From NCBI GenBank assembly GCA_902476295.1, contig CABSDC010000004.1:5492-69491 (forward strand): 64,000 nucleotides of DNA, in the 5' to 3' direction. Source of the stretch: SFTJ01 sp905210415. GTDB taxonomy: Bacteria > Bacteroidota > Bacteroidia > Bacteroidales > Muribaculaceae. The number at the start of each line of letters is the position of its first letter. The first letter of the stretch is position 1. A program made the position numbers and the translations under genes. Positions 1-9,042 of the stretch are shown one piece after another. Under the pieces are notes generated by a model. The model worked only from the letters and a program-made list of their open reading frames with translations, searched no databases and had not been told where the DNA came from.

Positions 1-203
1 GGAAGGGCATGGTGCTTGCTTACGGCCGCTATTCTGGCGGACACACTGTGTATCACGACATTCAGGGCGACAATGGTGCTCGCGTGATAGTGCTCACTGA
101 GGGCGTGCGCGGATTTGACACTTGGATACGTCTGCGCATCGGCAACAAAAAAATCAACGAGGTGAAATATCCTACCGATTTCCTTCGCTCAGGCGACGAA
201 TAA
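1..203 (+). CDS. C-terminal end of an unidentified protein (5' end outside the window)
   Basis: The open frame runs in from the left edge (first full codon at base 3) and stops at 203, so only about 66 C-terminal residues are visible. The ATG at 9 is probably an internal Met, because the frame is open upstream of it. The visible part is rich in Gly, Arg and beta-branched residues (for example VIVLTEGVRG and WIRLRIGNKK) and looks like the end of a beta-rich domain. I do not recognise the family. A rho-independent terminator follows within 60 bp, which supports this being the last gene of a rightward unit. Confidence 0.55.
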   Translation, partial: KGMVLAYGRYSGGHTVYHDIQGDNGARVIVLTEGVRGFDTWIRLRIGNKKINEVKYPTDFLRSGDE

Positions 204-257
204 ACCCGAATCGGGATAAACGAAGTATATTAGCGCGGCAGATGCCGCAAATTATAT

Positions 258-301
258 AGCCCGCCGTGGGGACATTCGGAGTCTCTCTGGCGGGTTTTTA
301 T
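258..301 (+). terminator. Rho-independent terminator after the first gene
   Basis: The arms CCCGCC (260-265) and GGCGGG (289-294) pair, with an inner GGAC/GTC pairing, and are followed directly by TTTTTATT. It separates the rightward partial gene from the convergent lrgB. Confidence 0.8.
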
Positions 302-303
302 TG

Positions 304-996
304 CTACAATAGAGGTGCGAAAAATGGGGCTGCTATCACGGTGATGATACCGCACACCACTATTGAGAGGCTACTCATAGAGCCTTCTATCGGGCCGAGC
401 TCCATTGCTTTGGCAGTTCCGATGGCATGTGCCGACGAGCCGAGGGCTATGCCTCGTGCTATAGGGTCGGTGATACGCAGTAGTTTCAGCCATTTCTCGG
501 CGAAGATGCCGCCTATCACACCGGTGATGATGATTACAGCCACAGATATCGACACGTAGCCGCCAAGTTCCTCGCACACGCTTATGCCGATGGCTGTGGT
601 GATGGATTTAGGCAGGAAGGTGACGTAGGATGCGTGGTCGAGGTGAAGGAGCATGGCGAGCAGTAGCACTATGCAAAGGCTCGATAGCACGCCCGACACT
701 ATGCCTGCCATCACGGCGCGCATGTTTTGCTTCAGCAAGTCGATTTGTTGATATAGAGGCACTGCGAGGCAGATGGTGGATGGGGTGAGCAGATAGGTGA
801 TTAAGTCAGCGCTTTGGTTGTAGCTTTCGTAGCTGACACCGAGCAGCGAAATGGCGGCAATCACAAGCACAATCGACACAAACAGTGGGTTGACAAACGA
901 CCATCCGGTGATACGTTTCAGATACATGCCTATGCCGTAAGAGCCGAGGCTTATCACTACTCCGAAGTATATTGAGTTTTCAAACAGATTATTCAT
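304..996 (-). CDS. lrgB: LrgB/CidB family membrane protein
   Basis: A 230-residue, very hydrophobic protein with about six or seven predicted membrane segments and no signal peptide. Length and sequence character match the LrgB/CidB family (usually about 225-240 aa). These proteins sit in the inner membrane beside LrgA/CidA and have been linked to murein hydrolase export and, in other organisms, to small organic acid transport. The ATG overlaps the 3' end of the upstream lrgA by 8 bp (989-996), the tight translational coupling typical of lrgAB. The substrate in Bacteroidales cannot be read from the sequence. Confidence 0.9.
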   Translation of the reverse strand: MNNLFENSIYFGVVISLGSYGIGMYLKRITGWSFVNPLFVSIVLVIAAISLLGVSYESYNQSADLITYLLTPSTICLAVPLYQQIDLLKQNMRAVMAGIVSGVLSSLCIVLLLAMLLHLDHASYVTFLPKSITTAIGISVCEELGGYVSISVAVIIITGVIGGIFAEKWLKLLRITDPIARGIALGSSAHAIGTAKAMELGPIEGSMSSLSIVVCGIITVIAAPFFAPLL

Positions 997-1354
997 TTGA
1001 TGCGCCCTCCTTGTGTCGCTGTATTACGTATTGTGTGATTAATCCTGCCACGCCCATCACCACGAATGTGCTGACGAAAGTGATTACCGAGTAGCTCAAG
1101 AGTGATTGGCTGATAAGGTGCCACGAATTCACCAGGCCTACTGCCGATGGAATGAACAGTGCCGGCATAATGGCAATGAGAAAAACGCTCACCTCGCGTA
1201 TCTGGCGCACTTTTATCACTCCGAAGTGCATGGCAGAGAAGAGCAGCACTATGCCGTAGATGCTGGCTGGTATGGGCAGTGAGATGAAGTAGTGCAGCAG
1301 TTCGCCCACAAACGATATTGCTGCTATTATAAGAAATTGAAATAGATATTTCAT
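989..1354 (-). CDS. lrgA: LrgA/CidA family holin-like protein
   Basis: A 121-residue protein with four predicted membrane segments. The motif LPIPASIYGIVLLF (residues about 26-39) matches the P-x-P-x-x-x-G-hydrophobic stretch of the CidA/LrgA family. LrgA proteins are small holin-like membrane proteins that work with LrgB, encoded immediately downstream with an 8-bp overlap. The pair forms a two-gene unit read leftwards. Only 55 bp separate it from the upstream kinase-like gene, so a longer operon is possible. Confidence 0.9.
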   Translation of the reverse strand: MKYLFQFLIIAAISFVGELLHYFISLPIPASIYGIVLLFSAMHFGVIKVRQIREVSVFLIAIMPALFIPSAVGLVNSWHLISQSLLSYSVITFVSTFVVMGVAGLITQYVIQRHKEGASNE

Positions 1355-1409
1355 ACTGTGTAGATTGTAGTTTCTTTTTTTATTCTCTGAAGTTGTTTGA
1401 TTCAGTGTG

Positions 1410-1991
1410 TTATTTCGCGGCTTTACCCGTTTGCTCTATATACTGAGCTATAAGTTGGCTGGTGTGTTCCCATCCAAGTCGGCAGCTGTCGATGCAGAGA
1501 TCGTAGTCGTTGGCATCGCCCCAAGTGAGACCGGTGTAGTATTTGTGGTAACAAGCGCGGCAGTCGTCGGTGTCGTTCACCACTTGTTCGGCATTAAAGA
1601 GATTGACTTGCTCTTCCTCGGCAGTGTTGGCAATGCGCTGAGTCTTGTCTCCTTTGAGAAACACCGACACCAGATCGCCGCGGTTGGCGAAGATGCTATT
1701 GCCGCATCGGCCGATGATTATGCAGTCTTGATCGCCGATAAGGCGGTTGAAGGCCTTGTTGAATCGCTGTTTCACGTCGTCGCTTGCCTCGGCATTGTCG
1801 CTGAGAGCCATAATGAAATCGTCGACCGGGCGTTCTTCGAAGAAATAACGCATCTCATCGAGAATGCCTTTTTGCTTAGCGAGGTCGAAAAGCATCTGGC
1901 GAGTGTAAAGCACCAGATTGAATTGTGATGCGAGCAGTTCGCCCACATGCACTGCGCCACATCCACATTGGCGCGCAATAGTGATAATCAT
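1410..1991 (-). CDS. Cytidylate kinase-like family protein
   Basis: A 193-residue P-loop protein. The N-terminal MIITIARQCGCGAVHVG corresponds to the nucleotide-binding loop of the cytidylate kinase-like family (Cytidylate_kin2), in which the usual form is G-R-Q-x-G-S-G-G. Here several Gly are replaced (CGCGAVHVG), so the loop is somewhat divergent. IIIGRCGNSIF near residue 90-100 resembles the second conserved block of the family. True CMP kinase (cmk) is a different, better conserved protein, so this is probably a paralogue of unknown nucleotide specificity. Cytoplasmic. Confidence 0.8.
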   Translation of the reverse strand: MIITIARQCGCGAVHVGELLASQFNLVLYTRQMLFDLAKQKGILDEMRYFFEERPVDDFIMALSDNAEASDDVKQRFNKAFNRLIGDQDCIIIGRCGNSIFANRGDLVSVFLKGDKTQRIANTAEEEQVNLFNAEQVVNDTDDCRACYHKYYTGLTWGDANDYDLCIDSCRLGWEHTSQLIAQYIEQTGKAAK

Positions 1992-2032
1992 AACCTAAAT
2001 ATATAATTGTGTGAGAGTGATGGTGCTACTGT

Positions 2033-3559
2033 TTAGAATTGGAAATAGATAAACGGTTGCACGTCGGCACTCTTAAATTGTATTACAATCCATACGGTGA
2101 CCACCAGCATCACCACGTAGGCATACATTGGTAAGCGAGCCGCCTTGCGGCGAAGCATGCGCTTGGTGGCATCGGGCACGAAGTGCAGTGCGTAGCCCAC
2201 TATGATGAGCGTGAGCACTTGCCAATAGCCAGTGATCCATTGCCATGCCACGTCGGGGTGGAAGTTGGTGGCGATTTGATTGATCATTGCCAACGAATTG
2301 GCAAAATCAACGTTTCTGAAGAATATCCAGCACAGACACACAAAGTGGAATGTGAGCAGGATGCACAAGGCCCTCAACAGTGCATAGCGATGCTTTTGCT
2401 TGGCACCGATGCCGGTGATGCTCATCCATATCTTGTGCAGCGACAGCGCTATGCCGTGAAGCAATCCCCACAACACGAAGTTGAGCGATGCGCCGTGCCA
2501 CAAGCCACCGAGAAGCATGGTGATGATGAGGTTGATGTGTTGGCGCACTACGCCTTTGCGATTGCCACCGAGCGATATGTAGAGGTAGTCTTTAAGCCAA
2601 GAAGATAGCGAAATGTGCCAACGGCGCCAAAACTCGGTGATGGACGCCGATTTATAAGGGCTATCAAAGTTGATATTGAATCGAAAACCCAGCAGCAGCG
2701 CCAGTCCGATAGCCATGTCGCTATAGCCAGAGAAGTCGCAATAGATCTGCAGTGCGTAGCCATACACGCCCATAAGGTTTTCAAATCCGGTGTAGAGCGA
2801 GGGGTTGTCGAAGATGCGTTCCACAAAGTTCACGCTGATATAGTCGGAGATCACAATCTTCTTCACCACACCACACACTATGTAGTAGAATCCGGTGCCG
2901 AGCATAGTGCGAGTGACGCACAGCGGACGGCGTATCTGTGGAATAAAGTCGCGGGCGCGCACGATAGGTCCTGCCACCAGTTGCGGGAAAAACGACACAT
3001 AGAAGGCGTAGTCGAGCAGATTGTCGAGCGGCTCAATGCGTCGGCGATACACGTCGATAGTGTAGCTCATCGACTGGAATGTGAAGAAACTGATGCCCAC
3101 AGGCAGGAATATGTCGAAAGCGTCGAAATGCAGGCCGCGCATGTCGGCTATCATCTGTGCGAAGAAGTTGGTGTATTTAAAGAAACCAAGCAGTGAGAGG
3201 TTGATGGTAGTGGATAAAGCCACCAGCCAGCGGCGCGACCGATTGTCGTCGCACTGCCCCATGCGGCGCGCTATCAAGAAGTCGCTCAGGGTGACTGCGG
3301 CAAGCAGCACAAAGTATAGGCCGCTGCTCTTATAATAGAAGTAATATGAGAAGCAAGTCACGAAGAGCAGGCGCAGAGTGGTGGTGCGCTGCATGCACCC
3401 GTATATGCAATAGAATATCGCAAACAGAATCACAAACAATCCCGTGCTGAATATCATCGGCTCGTGGGCATTGTAGGTAAAGAGTTGGCTATGCTCGCAC
3501 AGCACTTGCCAGCCCTGCATCAATAGAAGTAATATTTTATCGATATATTCTGTCATCAT
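2033..3559 (-). CDS. MBOAT family O-acyltransferase (AlgI/DltB-like)
   Basis: A 508-residue polytopic membrane protein. The MBOAT signature is clear: FWRRWHISLSSW with the first conserved His, and LGGLWHGASLNFVLWG with the catalytic His and the following helix. These proteins move acyl groups, usually acetate, across the inner membrane onto extracytoplasmic polymers (AlgI on alginate, DltB on teichoic acid, PatA on peptidoglycan). It lies 4 bp downstream of an SGNH hydrolase-like gene. This is the usual two-component arrangement in which the MBOAT protein supplies acyl groups and the SGNH partner places them on the glycan. The acceptor polymer is unknown. Confidence 0.92.
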   Translation of the reverse strand: MMTEYIDKILLLLMQGWQVLCEHSQLFTYNAHEPMIFSTGLFVILFAIFYCIYGCMQRTTTLRLLFVTCFSYYFYYKSSGLYFVLLAAVTLSDFLIARRMGQCDDNRSRRWLVALSTTINLSLLGFFKYTNFFAQMIADMRGLHFDAFDIFLPVGISFFTFQSMSYTIDVYRRRIEPLDNLLDYAFYVSFFPQLVAGPIVRARDFIPQIRRPLCVTRTMLGTGFYYIVCGVVKKIVISDYISVNFVERIFDNPSLYTGFENLMGVYGYALQIYCDFSGYSDMAIGLALLLGFRFNINFDSPYKSASITEFWRRWHISLSSWLKDYLYISLGGNRKGVVRQHINLIITMLLGGLWHGASLNFVLWGLLHGIALSLHKIWMSITGIGAKQKHRYALLRALCILLTFHFVCLCWIFFRNVDFANSLAMINQIATNFHPDVAWQWITGYWQVLTLIIVGYALHFVPDATKRMLRRKAARLPMYAYVVMLVVTVWIVIQFKSADVQPFIYFQF

Positions 3560-3563
3560 GCGG

Positions 3564-4937
3564 TTAGTATTCGGCCTCGTAGGATAGGCGGCGGAGGTAG
3601 TTGTCGTAGCCGGCGATGATGGCGTCGTAGAGATATTTTGCCATTTGTCGTCCGCCGAGGTGATTGATGTGTGTATAGTCGAGGTTGGCTTTGCGAGGAC
3701 GCTCGTTCACCATCTTCACAATGCTGCCAGTGCCACCCATAGCCTCAAACATGTTCCAAAAAGCCACGCCTTCGTCGGCTGCGATGTGCTGCTGCTCGGC
3801 AATTAGTTGCTTGATGCCGCGCATGGTCTTCATCACGCCATCTACATTCTCCTCGCGGTCGGCCACGCTCACCACCAGAAAACCGGTGTTTGGCATAGCC
3901 TGCTTGAGATGGTTGATGACAAGGCACATCTTGTCGTGATATTTTGAGTAGTTGGTCTGTTGCGTATTAGCCACGTTGAGGCCATACATCAATATCACGA
4001 GGTCGTAGTGGCGCAGTTGGTTGAGCTGCGAGAGCATCTCATGGCTGAGGTTTCGCAGCTGCTCGCCCGAAGAGGCGCGCAGGGCATAGTTGTCGAGAAT
4101 CACGCCACTGCGAGGGTCCATTGTCACGCCATAGCACATCACGCTGTCGCCTCCGTTGGCGATGCAGAAACGCACTTTGCCCAATCGGCCATTCACGCTG
4201 ATGTGCTGTATGCGATTGCTGCCGTCAATGGCATATTCGTTGGTCAGAGTGCCGTTGGTGGTGACGGTGATGGTGTTGGGGATGAGAGATCGAAACAAGA
4301 TGCTTGCTGTATGGCAGGTGTCAAGGAGCGAGCAGTATTTTTTCTGACCGCGTACTTCGGTGTATGCCCCGCTGCTTGGGGTGAAGTAATATCCTGGTAT
4401 TGAGGCATAGTTGGCGTGATAGCCATGAGGCGTGACAGCGCTATGTTCGGTCCAACCGTTGAAGTTGTGCAACACCGTGCGACGGAATCCGTGCGATTCG
4501 TTTGCCATAGGCACAAATCCCACGCCGCATCCGCCGAAGCGCTTTTGCAGCATCTCGCGCAATTCGCCGGTGAGGATGTCGCCCTCGATATAAGAGTCGC
4601 CCATCACGGCTATGCGCACAGGCCGGTTGAGCCCTTTCACATTGTGCAGTGCGTGGTAGAGGGGCAGCATGCCGCGTTCGTCGGTGCTATAATCGTCGAT
4701 GCACTTCACGCCGTCGGGGCAAGAGTCTACATAAGCCTGCTTCTTGGTTGGTGGCGCTACTATGGCGATGGAGTCATCGCCAGGCGTAGGCACAGAGCGC
4801 AGTTGGCTGAGCATATCCACGCCACGCAGTTGCACCCCCGCTATTGTAATGGTGGGCAGTTGGTGCATGGCTATGAGTATAGCCACTGAAGCCACCACTA
4901 TTGCTATGCCATATCCTATGTAGTTTTTGTATCTCAC
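3564..4937 (-). CDS. Membrane-anchored SGNH/GDSL hydrolase-like protein, partner of MBOAT
   Basis: The frame is open from an ATG at 5009, but I place the start at the GTG at 4937. This gives a short basic N-terminus followed by one membrane segment (IGYGIAIVVASVAILIA), and it lies just downstream of a -7 box at 4958-4965 that the longer start would precede. About 457 residues. The SGNH blocks are visible: VMGDSYIEGD (Ser nucleophile), YGLNVAN (block III position) and DYTHINH (C-terminal Asp/His pair). The protein should face the periplasm and act on the polymer acylated by the MBOAT protein encoded 4 bp downstream, as an O-acetyltransferase or esterase. Confidence 0.8.
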   Translation of the reverse strand: MRYKNYIGYGIAIVVASVAILIAMHQLPTITIAGVQLRGVDMLSQLRSVPTPGDDSIAIVAPPTKKQAYVDSCPDGVKCIDDYSTDERGMLPLYHALHNVKGLNRPVRIAVMGDSYIEGDILTGELREMLQKRFGGCGVGFVPMANESHGFRRTVLHNFNGWTEHSAVTPHGYHANYASIPGYYFTPSSGAYTEVRGQKKYCSLLDTCHTASILFRSLIPNTITVTTNGTLTNEYAIDGSNRIQHISVNGRLGKVRFCIANGGDSVMCYGVTMDPRSGVILDNYALRASSGEQLRNLSHEMLSQLNQLRHYDLVILMYGLNVANTQQTNYSKYHDKMCLVINHLKQAMPNTGFLVVSVADREENVDGVMKTMRGIKQLIAEQQHIAADEGVAFWNMFEAMGGTGSIVKMVNERPRKANLDYTHINHLGGRQMAKYLYDAIIAGYDNYLRRLSYEAEY

Positions 4938-4957
4938 ACCGTATATATTTCGGGAGG

Positions 4958-4965
4958 CAAAATTA
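4958..4965 (-). promoter_or_regulatory. Bacteroidetes -7 box for the SGNH/MBOAT operon
   Basis: On the minus strand TAATTTTG matches TAnnTTTG, about 20 bp before the chosen GTG start at 4937. A TTG 16 bp upstream is a weak -33 candidate. Confidence 0.45.
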
Positions 4966-5123
4966 GTAAAAATACGGCAAACAACGGTTTTATTCCCGCT
5001 AAAACACAATATTATAATGTAAGATATGCGCTAAGTGGCAGATATATAGTGTCTTGCGGGTGTGTGTTTGTTTTTTACAAATATTTGTCAAAAAATTAAA
5101 AACGACATTTAAACCAAGGTCGG

Positions 5124-5131
5124 TATATTTG
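5124..5131 (+). promoter_or_regulatory. Bacteroidetes -7 box upstream of the dcu remnant
   Basis: TATATTTG matches TAnnTTTG and leaves a leader of about 85 nt before the ATG at 5222. No good -33 box is seen at the expected spacing. Confidence 0.45.
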
Positions 5132-5221
5132 CAATAAGAAAATCGCAGAGCGATGTTTTTTCGGCTCTGCAAGAGTGTTTTCAAGTAAATAATCAAAATC
5201 AACCATAAAAAACGGAACCTT

Positions 5222-5521
5222 ATGGCTACAGCTTTAATTATATTACAATTTGCCATCGTATTGGCTCTCATTTTCAAAGGTGCCCGTGTGGGTGGCATCG
5301 GACTCGGCATCTCGCCATTGGCGCTCGTGGCTATGTTCCCGGCTGTAAACGGCTATTTCTTCTTGCCAAACTACCCTACTACGGTGGCTGCGATTAACTT
5401 CGACCGCACGGGTTCTACGCACATCGGAAAATTTGTTATCAATCATTCCTTTCAATTAGCAGGATTTATTACTACCTTTGTATCCATAGGTGTGGGATAC
5501 TTGATTATCCAATTCCTATAA
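5222..5521 (+). CDS. Internally deleted Dcu-type C4-dicarboxylate transporter (mini-Dcu, 99 aa)
   Basis: The first ~25 residues (QFAIVLALIFKGARVGGIGLG) match the N-terminus of anaerobic C4-dicarboxylate transporters (DcuA/DcuB). The remainder, from GISPLALVAMFPAVNGYFF through NYPTTVAAINFDRTGSTHIGKFVINHSF to the end, matches their extreme C-terminus. The family is normally about 430-450 aa with about ten or more membrane segments, so about 340 residues are missing from the middle while the frame is kept. What remains has one N-terminal and one or two C-terminal membrane segments and is unlikely to transport by itself. A porin and aspA follow, the expected partners of a Dcu aspartate/fumarate/succinate exchanger. 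It could be a real deletion, a strain variant or an assembly collapse. Confidence 0.8.
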   Translation: MATALIILQFAIVLALIFKGARVGGIGLGISPLALVAMFPAVNGYFFLPNYPTTVAAINFDRTGSTHIGKFVINHSFQLAGFITTFVSIGVGYLIIQFL

Positions 5522-5619
5522 GTGTAATGCGCTCGTTGGAGAAAGATGTCTAACGGGCGCGTTATAAACCATTTGCAAACACATAATAAACCTAAACTGA
5601 ACAAACTTTAAAATCCGAA

Positions 5620-6876
5620 ATGAAAAACCATTTCCTACGACGTGCTATGCTGCTATTGGCAGCGATGCCAATTTTAGCCACGGCGCAAGATGCCACCTGT
5701 AAGCCAAGTGGCGACGATAGCGACTTGAAATCGCTGTATGAGATCGTGTCAAAACATGAGCAGAAGAGCAAGGCTCTAAACTTCTTTATCAATTTTAGTG
5801 GTGGATATCAGGTGCTTAACGACTCGCGCGAAAGCGGATGGTCGTCGCGCTTGCACAACCGAAGCCTTAGCCTGGAGATGTCGGGCTGGGTGACCGACAA
5901 CATCTATTACCGTCTGCGCCACCACCTGAATAGGCCAAACGACATTCCTGGCTATGATGGATTCGGCAAAGCCACCGACTATATGATGGTGCGCTGGAGA
6001 TTCAACGATCATTGGGCTATTGAAGTGGGCAAGAAATGCCAAGCCCTCGGCGCATTTGAGTTCGACGAGAATCCGCTATATGTATATCAATATTCCGATA
6101 TAGAGTATAATCTGGATAGCCCTCAAGCCGCCATCAATCTGGTGTATAACGTTAATCCCGACCACCAATTCACTGCCGAGGTGAGCAACACCTACAGCGG
6201 CAAGTTTGAGAAGGAATTCGGTGAAAACGCATGGCTCACCACAGGGCGATATGTAGATGATGCCACTTCTGGCGAGAAGAAGCTTGAGATGGAGTTGCTC
6301 GAGAAAATTAATCATCCGCTCACATATGCTGTGGGCTGGAACGGATCGTTTTTCGACGGGTTGCTCGAAAACCACTGGTCGTATATGCACCGCGCCCAAG
6401 CCAAGCACAAGTATAGCCGATTTGTTCGCCTTGGTCAGAAGTTGAATTTCAGCAGATTGCAGTGGTATGTCGACTATAATATGACATACGACGACCTCGA
6501 TAGAATGAAGATTGCCAGTGGCGAAATCCGCGACGTGATGAGTTCGCCAGAAGAGAATGTCTACCTTGGCAAGGTGCGTTATCAAGGCATTGTGAGCAAG
6601 ATGAATTGGCAATTTGCCTCAGCGTGGAACTTGGTGCTCAAGGGCACGTATGAAACGGCAAGCGTCACCAAGTCGGAGCAATTCAAAAACTACCGCAAGG
6701 CGTATGGCTATGTGGGCAGCGTGGAGTATTATCCTGCTATGAAGCAGAAGCAAGACCTTCGCCTATTCCTCTCGTATATGGGCAGAAAATACCAATATAA
6801 CAAGGCAAGCCAGTTGGTCGACTACAACACCAACTGTGTGGAGATAGGCTTGATGTATCGAATGAAGATATATTAA
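5620..6876 (+). CDS. Outer-membrane porin (OprO/OprP-like superfamily)
   Basis: A 418-residue protein with a clear signal peptide (MKNHFLRRAMLLLAAMPILATAQ, cleavage after about residue 22). A short acidic/polar segment follows, then alternating amphipathic strands with many aromatic residues, ending in an aromatic C-terminus (LMYRMKIY) as expected for an outer-membrane beta-barrel. Its position between a Dcu-family gene and aspartate ammonia-lyase suggests that it admits C4-dicarboxylates or aspartate, but the substrate is inferred only from context. Confidence 0.75.
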   Translation: MKNHFLRRAMLLLAAMPILATAQDATCKPSGDDSDLKSLYEIVSKHEQKSKALNFFINFSGGYQVLNDSRESGWSSRLHNRSLSLEMSGWVTDNIYYRLRHHLNRPNDIPGYDGFGKATDYMMVRWRFNDHWAIEVGKKCQALGAFEFDENPLYVYQYSDIEYNLDSPQAAINLVYNVNPDHQFTAEVSNTYSGKFEKEFGENAWLTTGRYVDDATSGEKKLEMELLEKINHPLTYAVGWNGSFFDGLLENHWSYMHRAQAKHKYSRFVRLGQKLNFSRLQWYVDYNMTYDDLDRMKIASGEIRDVMSSPEENVYLGKVRYQGIVSKMNWQFASAWNLVLKGTYETASVTKSEQFKNYRKAYGYVGSVEYYPAMKQKQDLRLFLSYMGRKYQYNKASQLVDYNTNCVEIGLMYRMKIY

Positions 6877-7024
6877 CGCCCCAGACCGGTCTATCGCCAA
6901 TGTGTGGGCGAGAATGTGTTTCTCTCATTACTGGTGGCGTAGCCGGTGATAAGATTTTGCAAAGCAGTTTGCTTTTTACAAATTATCGTTCGTTTTTTGT
7001 AAATATTGTGTGTAAGTATCGCTA

Positions 7025-7032
7025 TATCTTTG
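7025..7032 (+). promoter_or_regulatory. -7 box of the aspA promoter
   Basis: TATCTTTG matches TAnnTTTG and lies 74 bp before the aspA ATG. TTG motifs are present upstream (TATTG, TTTTTTG), but none sits at exactly the usual spacing. This suggests that aspA is transcribed independently of the porin. Confidence 0.55.
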
Positions 7033-7105
7033 CATCAGATAATTGATACATTTTTATTCACACACGAATGAAACGAAATTATTAACCATTTAAACTATAT
7101 AACTT

Positions 7106-8524
7106 ATGACTAACGAAAAGAAATTTAGAGTAGAGTCAGACCTTTTGGGTGAACTCAAGGTTCCAGCTGACGCACTTTATGGTGTACAAACACAGCGTGG
7201 TATCAACAATTATCATATCTCTCGCAAAAAGATGAGCGACTATCCTGACTTCATCGTTGCTATTGCTTACGTGAAGTTGGCTGCTGCTCAAACCAACCAC
7301 TCTCTTGGTGTAATCAACGATGAAATCTCTGGCGCAATGTCAGAAGCTTGCCGCGAACTTATCGATGGCAAGTGGCACGAAAACTTCCCAATCGATATGG
7401 TGCAAGGTGGTGCGGGTACATCGGTAAACATGAATGCCAATGAAGTAATCGCCAACCGTGCCCTCGAAATCATGGGCCACGAAAAGGGCGAATATCAATA
7501 TTGCTCTCCAAACGACCACGCAAACTGTGGCCAGAGCACCAACGACGCTTATCCAACATCAATCCGCTTGGCTTTGATCCGCATGAACGTTCACTTGGTG
7601 GGCGCTTTGACAGGCCTTATCAGCGCATTGCGCTTCAAGGCTGAAGAATATGCCGACACTATCAAGATGGGCCGCACTCAATTGCAAGATGCAGTGCCTA
7701 TGACCATCGGACAAGAGTTTAACGCTTATGCCAACACCCTCGAAGAGGAAATCCTCAACTTGGAACGCAACGTGAAACTCCTTCACGAAATCAATATGGG
7801 TGGTACTGCCATCGGTACTGGCTTGAACGCTGTTCCTGGTTTCGCTAAGCTTTGCGCTGCTAACCTCAGCAAGCTCACTGGCGAAAACTTCGTTTCGGCA
7901 AGCGACTTGGTAGAAGCAACTCCTGACACTGGCGCTTATGTAAGCTACTCATCTGCTTTGAAGCGTTTGGCTATCAAGCTTTCTAAGATTTGCAACGACT
8001 TGCGTTTGATGGCTTCAGGTCCTCGTTGCGGCTTGAACGAAATCAACCTTCCTCCTAAGGCTCCAGGTTCTTCAATCATGCCAGGTAAGGTCAACCCAGT
8101 TATCCCAGAAGTTACCAACCAAGTTTGCTTCAAGGTTATTGGTAATGACACTACCGTAAGCTTCGCTGCTGAGGCTGGTCAATTGGAATTGAACGTGATG
8201 GAACCAATTATCACCGAAAGTCTGTTTGAAAGTCTGTCTTGGATGAAGAACGTTATCGAGACACTCACAGAAGAATGTATTTTGGGCATCACTGTCAACA
8301 AAGAACGTTGCTATGACATGGTTAAGAATAGCATCGGTATCGTTACCGCTCTTAACCCAATCATTGGCTACAAGAACAGTTCTAAGGTTGCTAAAGAGGC
8401 TCACGCTACCGGTCGCTCGGTTTACGACATCGTGATTGAAAGTGGCCTTTTGAGCAAGGAAGAACTCGATAAAGCACTCGACCCTAAAGAAATGCTTCAC
8501 TCACACAAGTTTACTTTGAAGTAA
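7106..8524 (+). CDS. aspA: Aspartate ammonia-lyase
   Basis: 472 residues, the usual AspA length. The fumarase/aspartase signature GSSIMPGKVNPVIPE is present at about residues 318-332, together with the substrate-binding GRTQLQDAVP and GQSTNDAYPT stretches of the family. The enzyme reversibly splits L-aspartate into fumarate and ammonia in the cytoplasm. In anaerobic Bacteroidales it feeds fumarate to the fumarate reductase branch that ends in succinate. It sits downstream of a Dcu remnant and a porin, with its own -7 box. Codon use is more biased than in the neighbours (many GGT, GCT and AAC codons), consistent with high expression. Confidence 0.97.
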   Translation: MTNEKKFRVESDLLGELKVPADALYGVQTQRGINNYHISRKKMSDYPDFIVAIAYVKLAAAQTNHSLGVINDEISGAMSEACRELIDGKWHENFPIDMVQGGAGTSVNMNANEVIANRALEIMGHEKGEYQYCSPNDHANCGQSTNDAYPTSIRLALIRMNVHLVGALTGLISALRFKAEEYADTIKMGRTQLQDAVPMTIGQEFNAYANTLEEEILNLERNVKLLHEINMGGTAIGTGLNAVPGFAKLCAANLSKLTGENFVSASDLVEATPDTGAYVSYSSALKRLAIKLSKICNDLRLMASGPRCGLNEINLPPKAPGSSIMPGKVNPVIPEVTNQVCFKVIGNDTTVSFAAEAGQLELNVMEPIITESLFESLSWMKNVIETLTEECILGITVNKERCYDMVKNSIGIVTALNPIIGYKNSSKVAKEAHATGRSVYDIVIESGLLSKEELDKALDPKEMLHSHKFTLK

Positions 8525-8622
8525 AACACCCTGAGTGGACATACTTACTCAGGAGAAAAGGTTCTCGCGAGAGAACATTCTTTCTGAAGTTTATATAACT
8601 AATTCCCATTAATGTCTACTAA

Positions 8623-8682
8623 AAGCCTGCAAGCAAATCCTTTTTTCTTCTTATGGATTCAGCTTGCAGGCTTCCTTTTTTC
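8623..8682 (+). terminator. Rho-independent terminator after aspA
   Basis: A perfect 12-bp stem, AAGCCTGCAAGC (8623-8634) with GCTTGCAGGCTT (8662-8673), is followed by CCTTTTTTCC. Confidence 0.8.
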
Positions 8683-9005
8683 CTATTCCTCAGCCATCGG
8701 AATTCGTGTTATCCGTAAGCATCCCACCAATCAAATTCTTAAAAAACAAAAATGACCCATATCTCACGCCCCAATGAACCCCAAAAACGGCCACCGATGT
8801 AAGGTTATAAGGTTAAGTGGTTATGTGGTGAAACAGGTTAAACCAAAAGCCCCAACAAGAAACCGCCAACCGCACAAAGCCACCGTTCGGTAAAAGCCAC
8901 CCACCCCACTAAGCCCCCCCCCAAGAAAGATGATACGAGCAAATCGCAATCCATATAAATTGCTCTAACCACCATTCTATAACCACTAACCTTCGGCGAA
9001 GCCGA
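8683..9005. other. Gene-free, C-rich low-complexity spacer
   Basis: No credible reading frame is present. The stretch holds runs built on GGTTA/GGTTAT (about 8800-8835) and a homopolymer of nine C at 8915-8923, with many CCAC/CCCC words. It separates aspA from the end of the restriction island and could be a recombination or insertion scar. I see no terminal repeats or tRNA here. Confidence 0.5.
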
Positions 9006-9007
9006 CT

Positions 9008-9042
9008 AATAAACAAAAGAGCCCCGGAGGTATCTCCGAGGC
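9008..9042 (-). terminator. Terminator of the restriction island
   Basis: Read leftwards, GCCTCGGAG pairs with CTCCGGGGC across a short loop and is followed by TCTTTTGTTT. It lies about 80 bp beyond the res stop codon. Confidence 0.7.
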
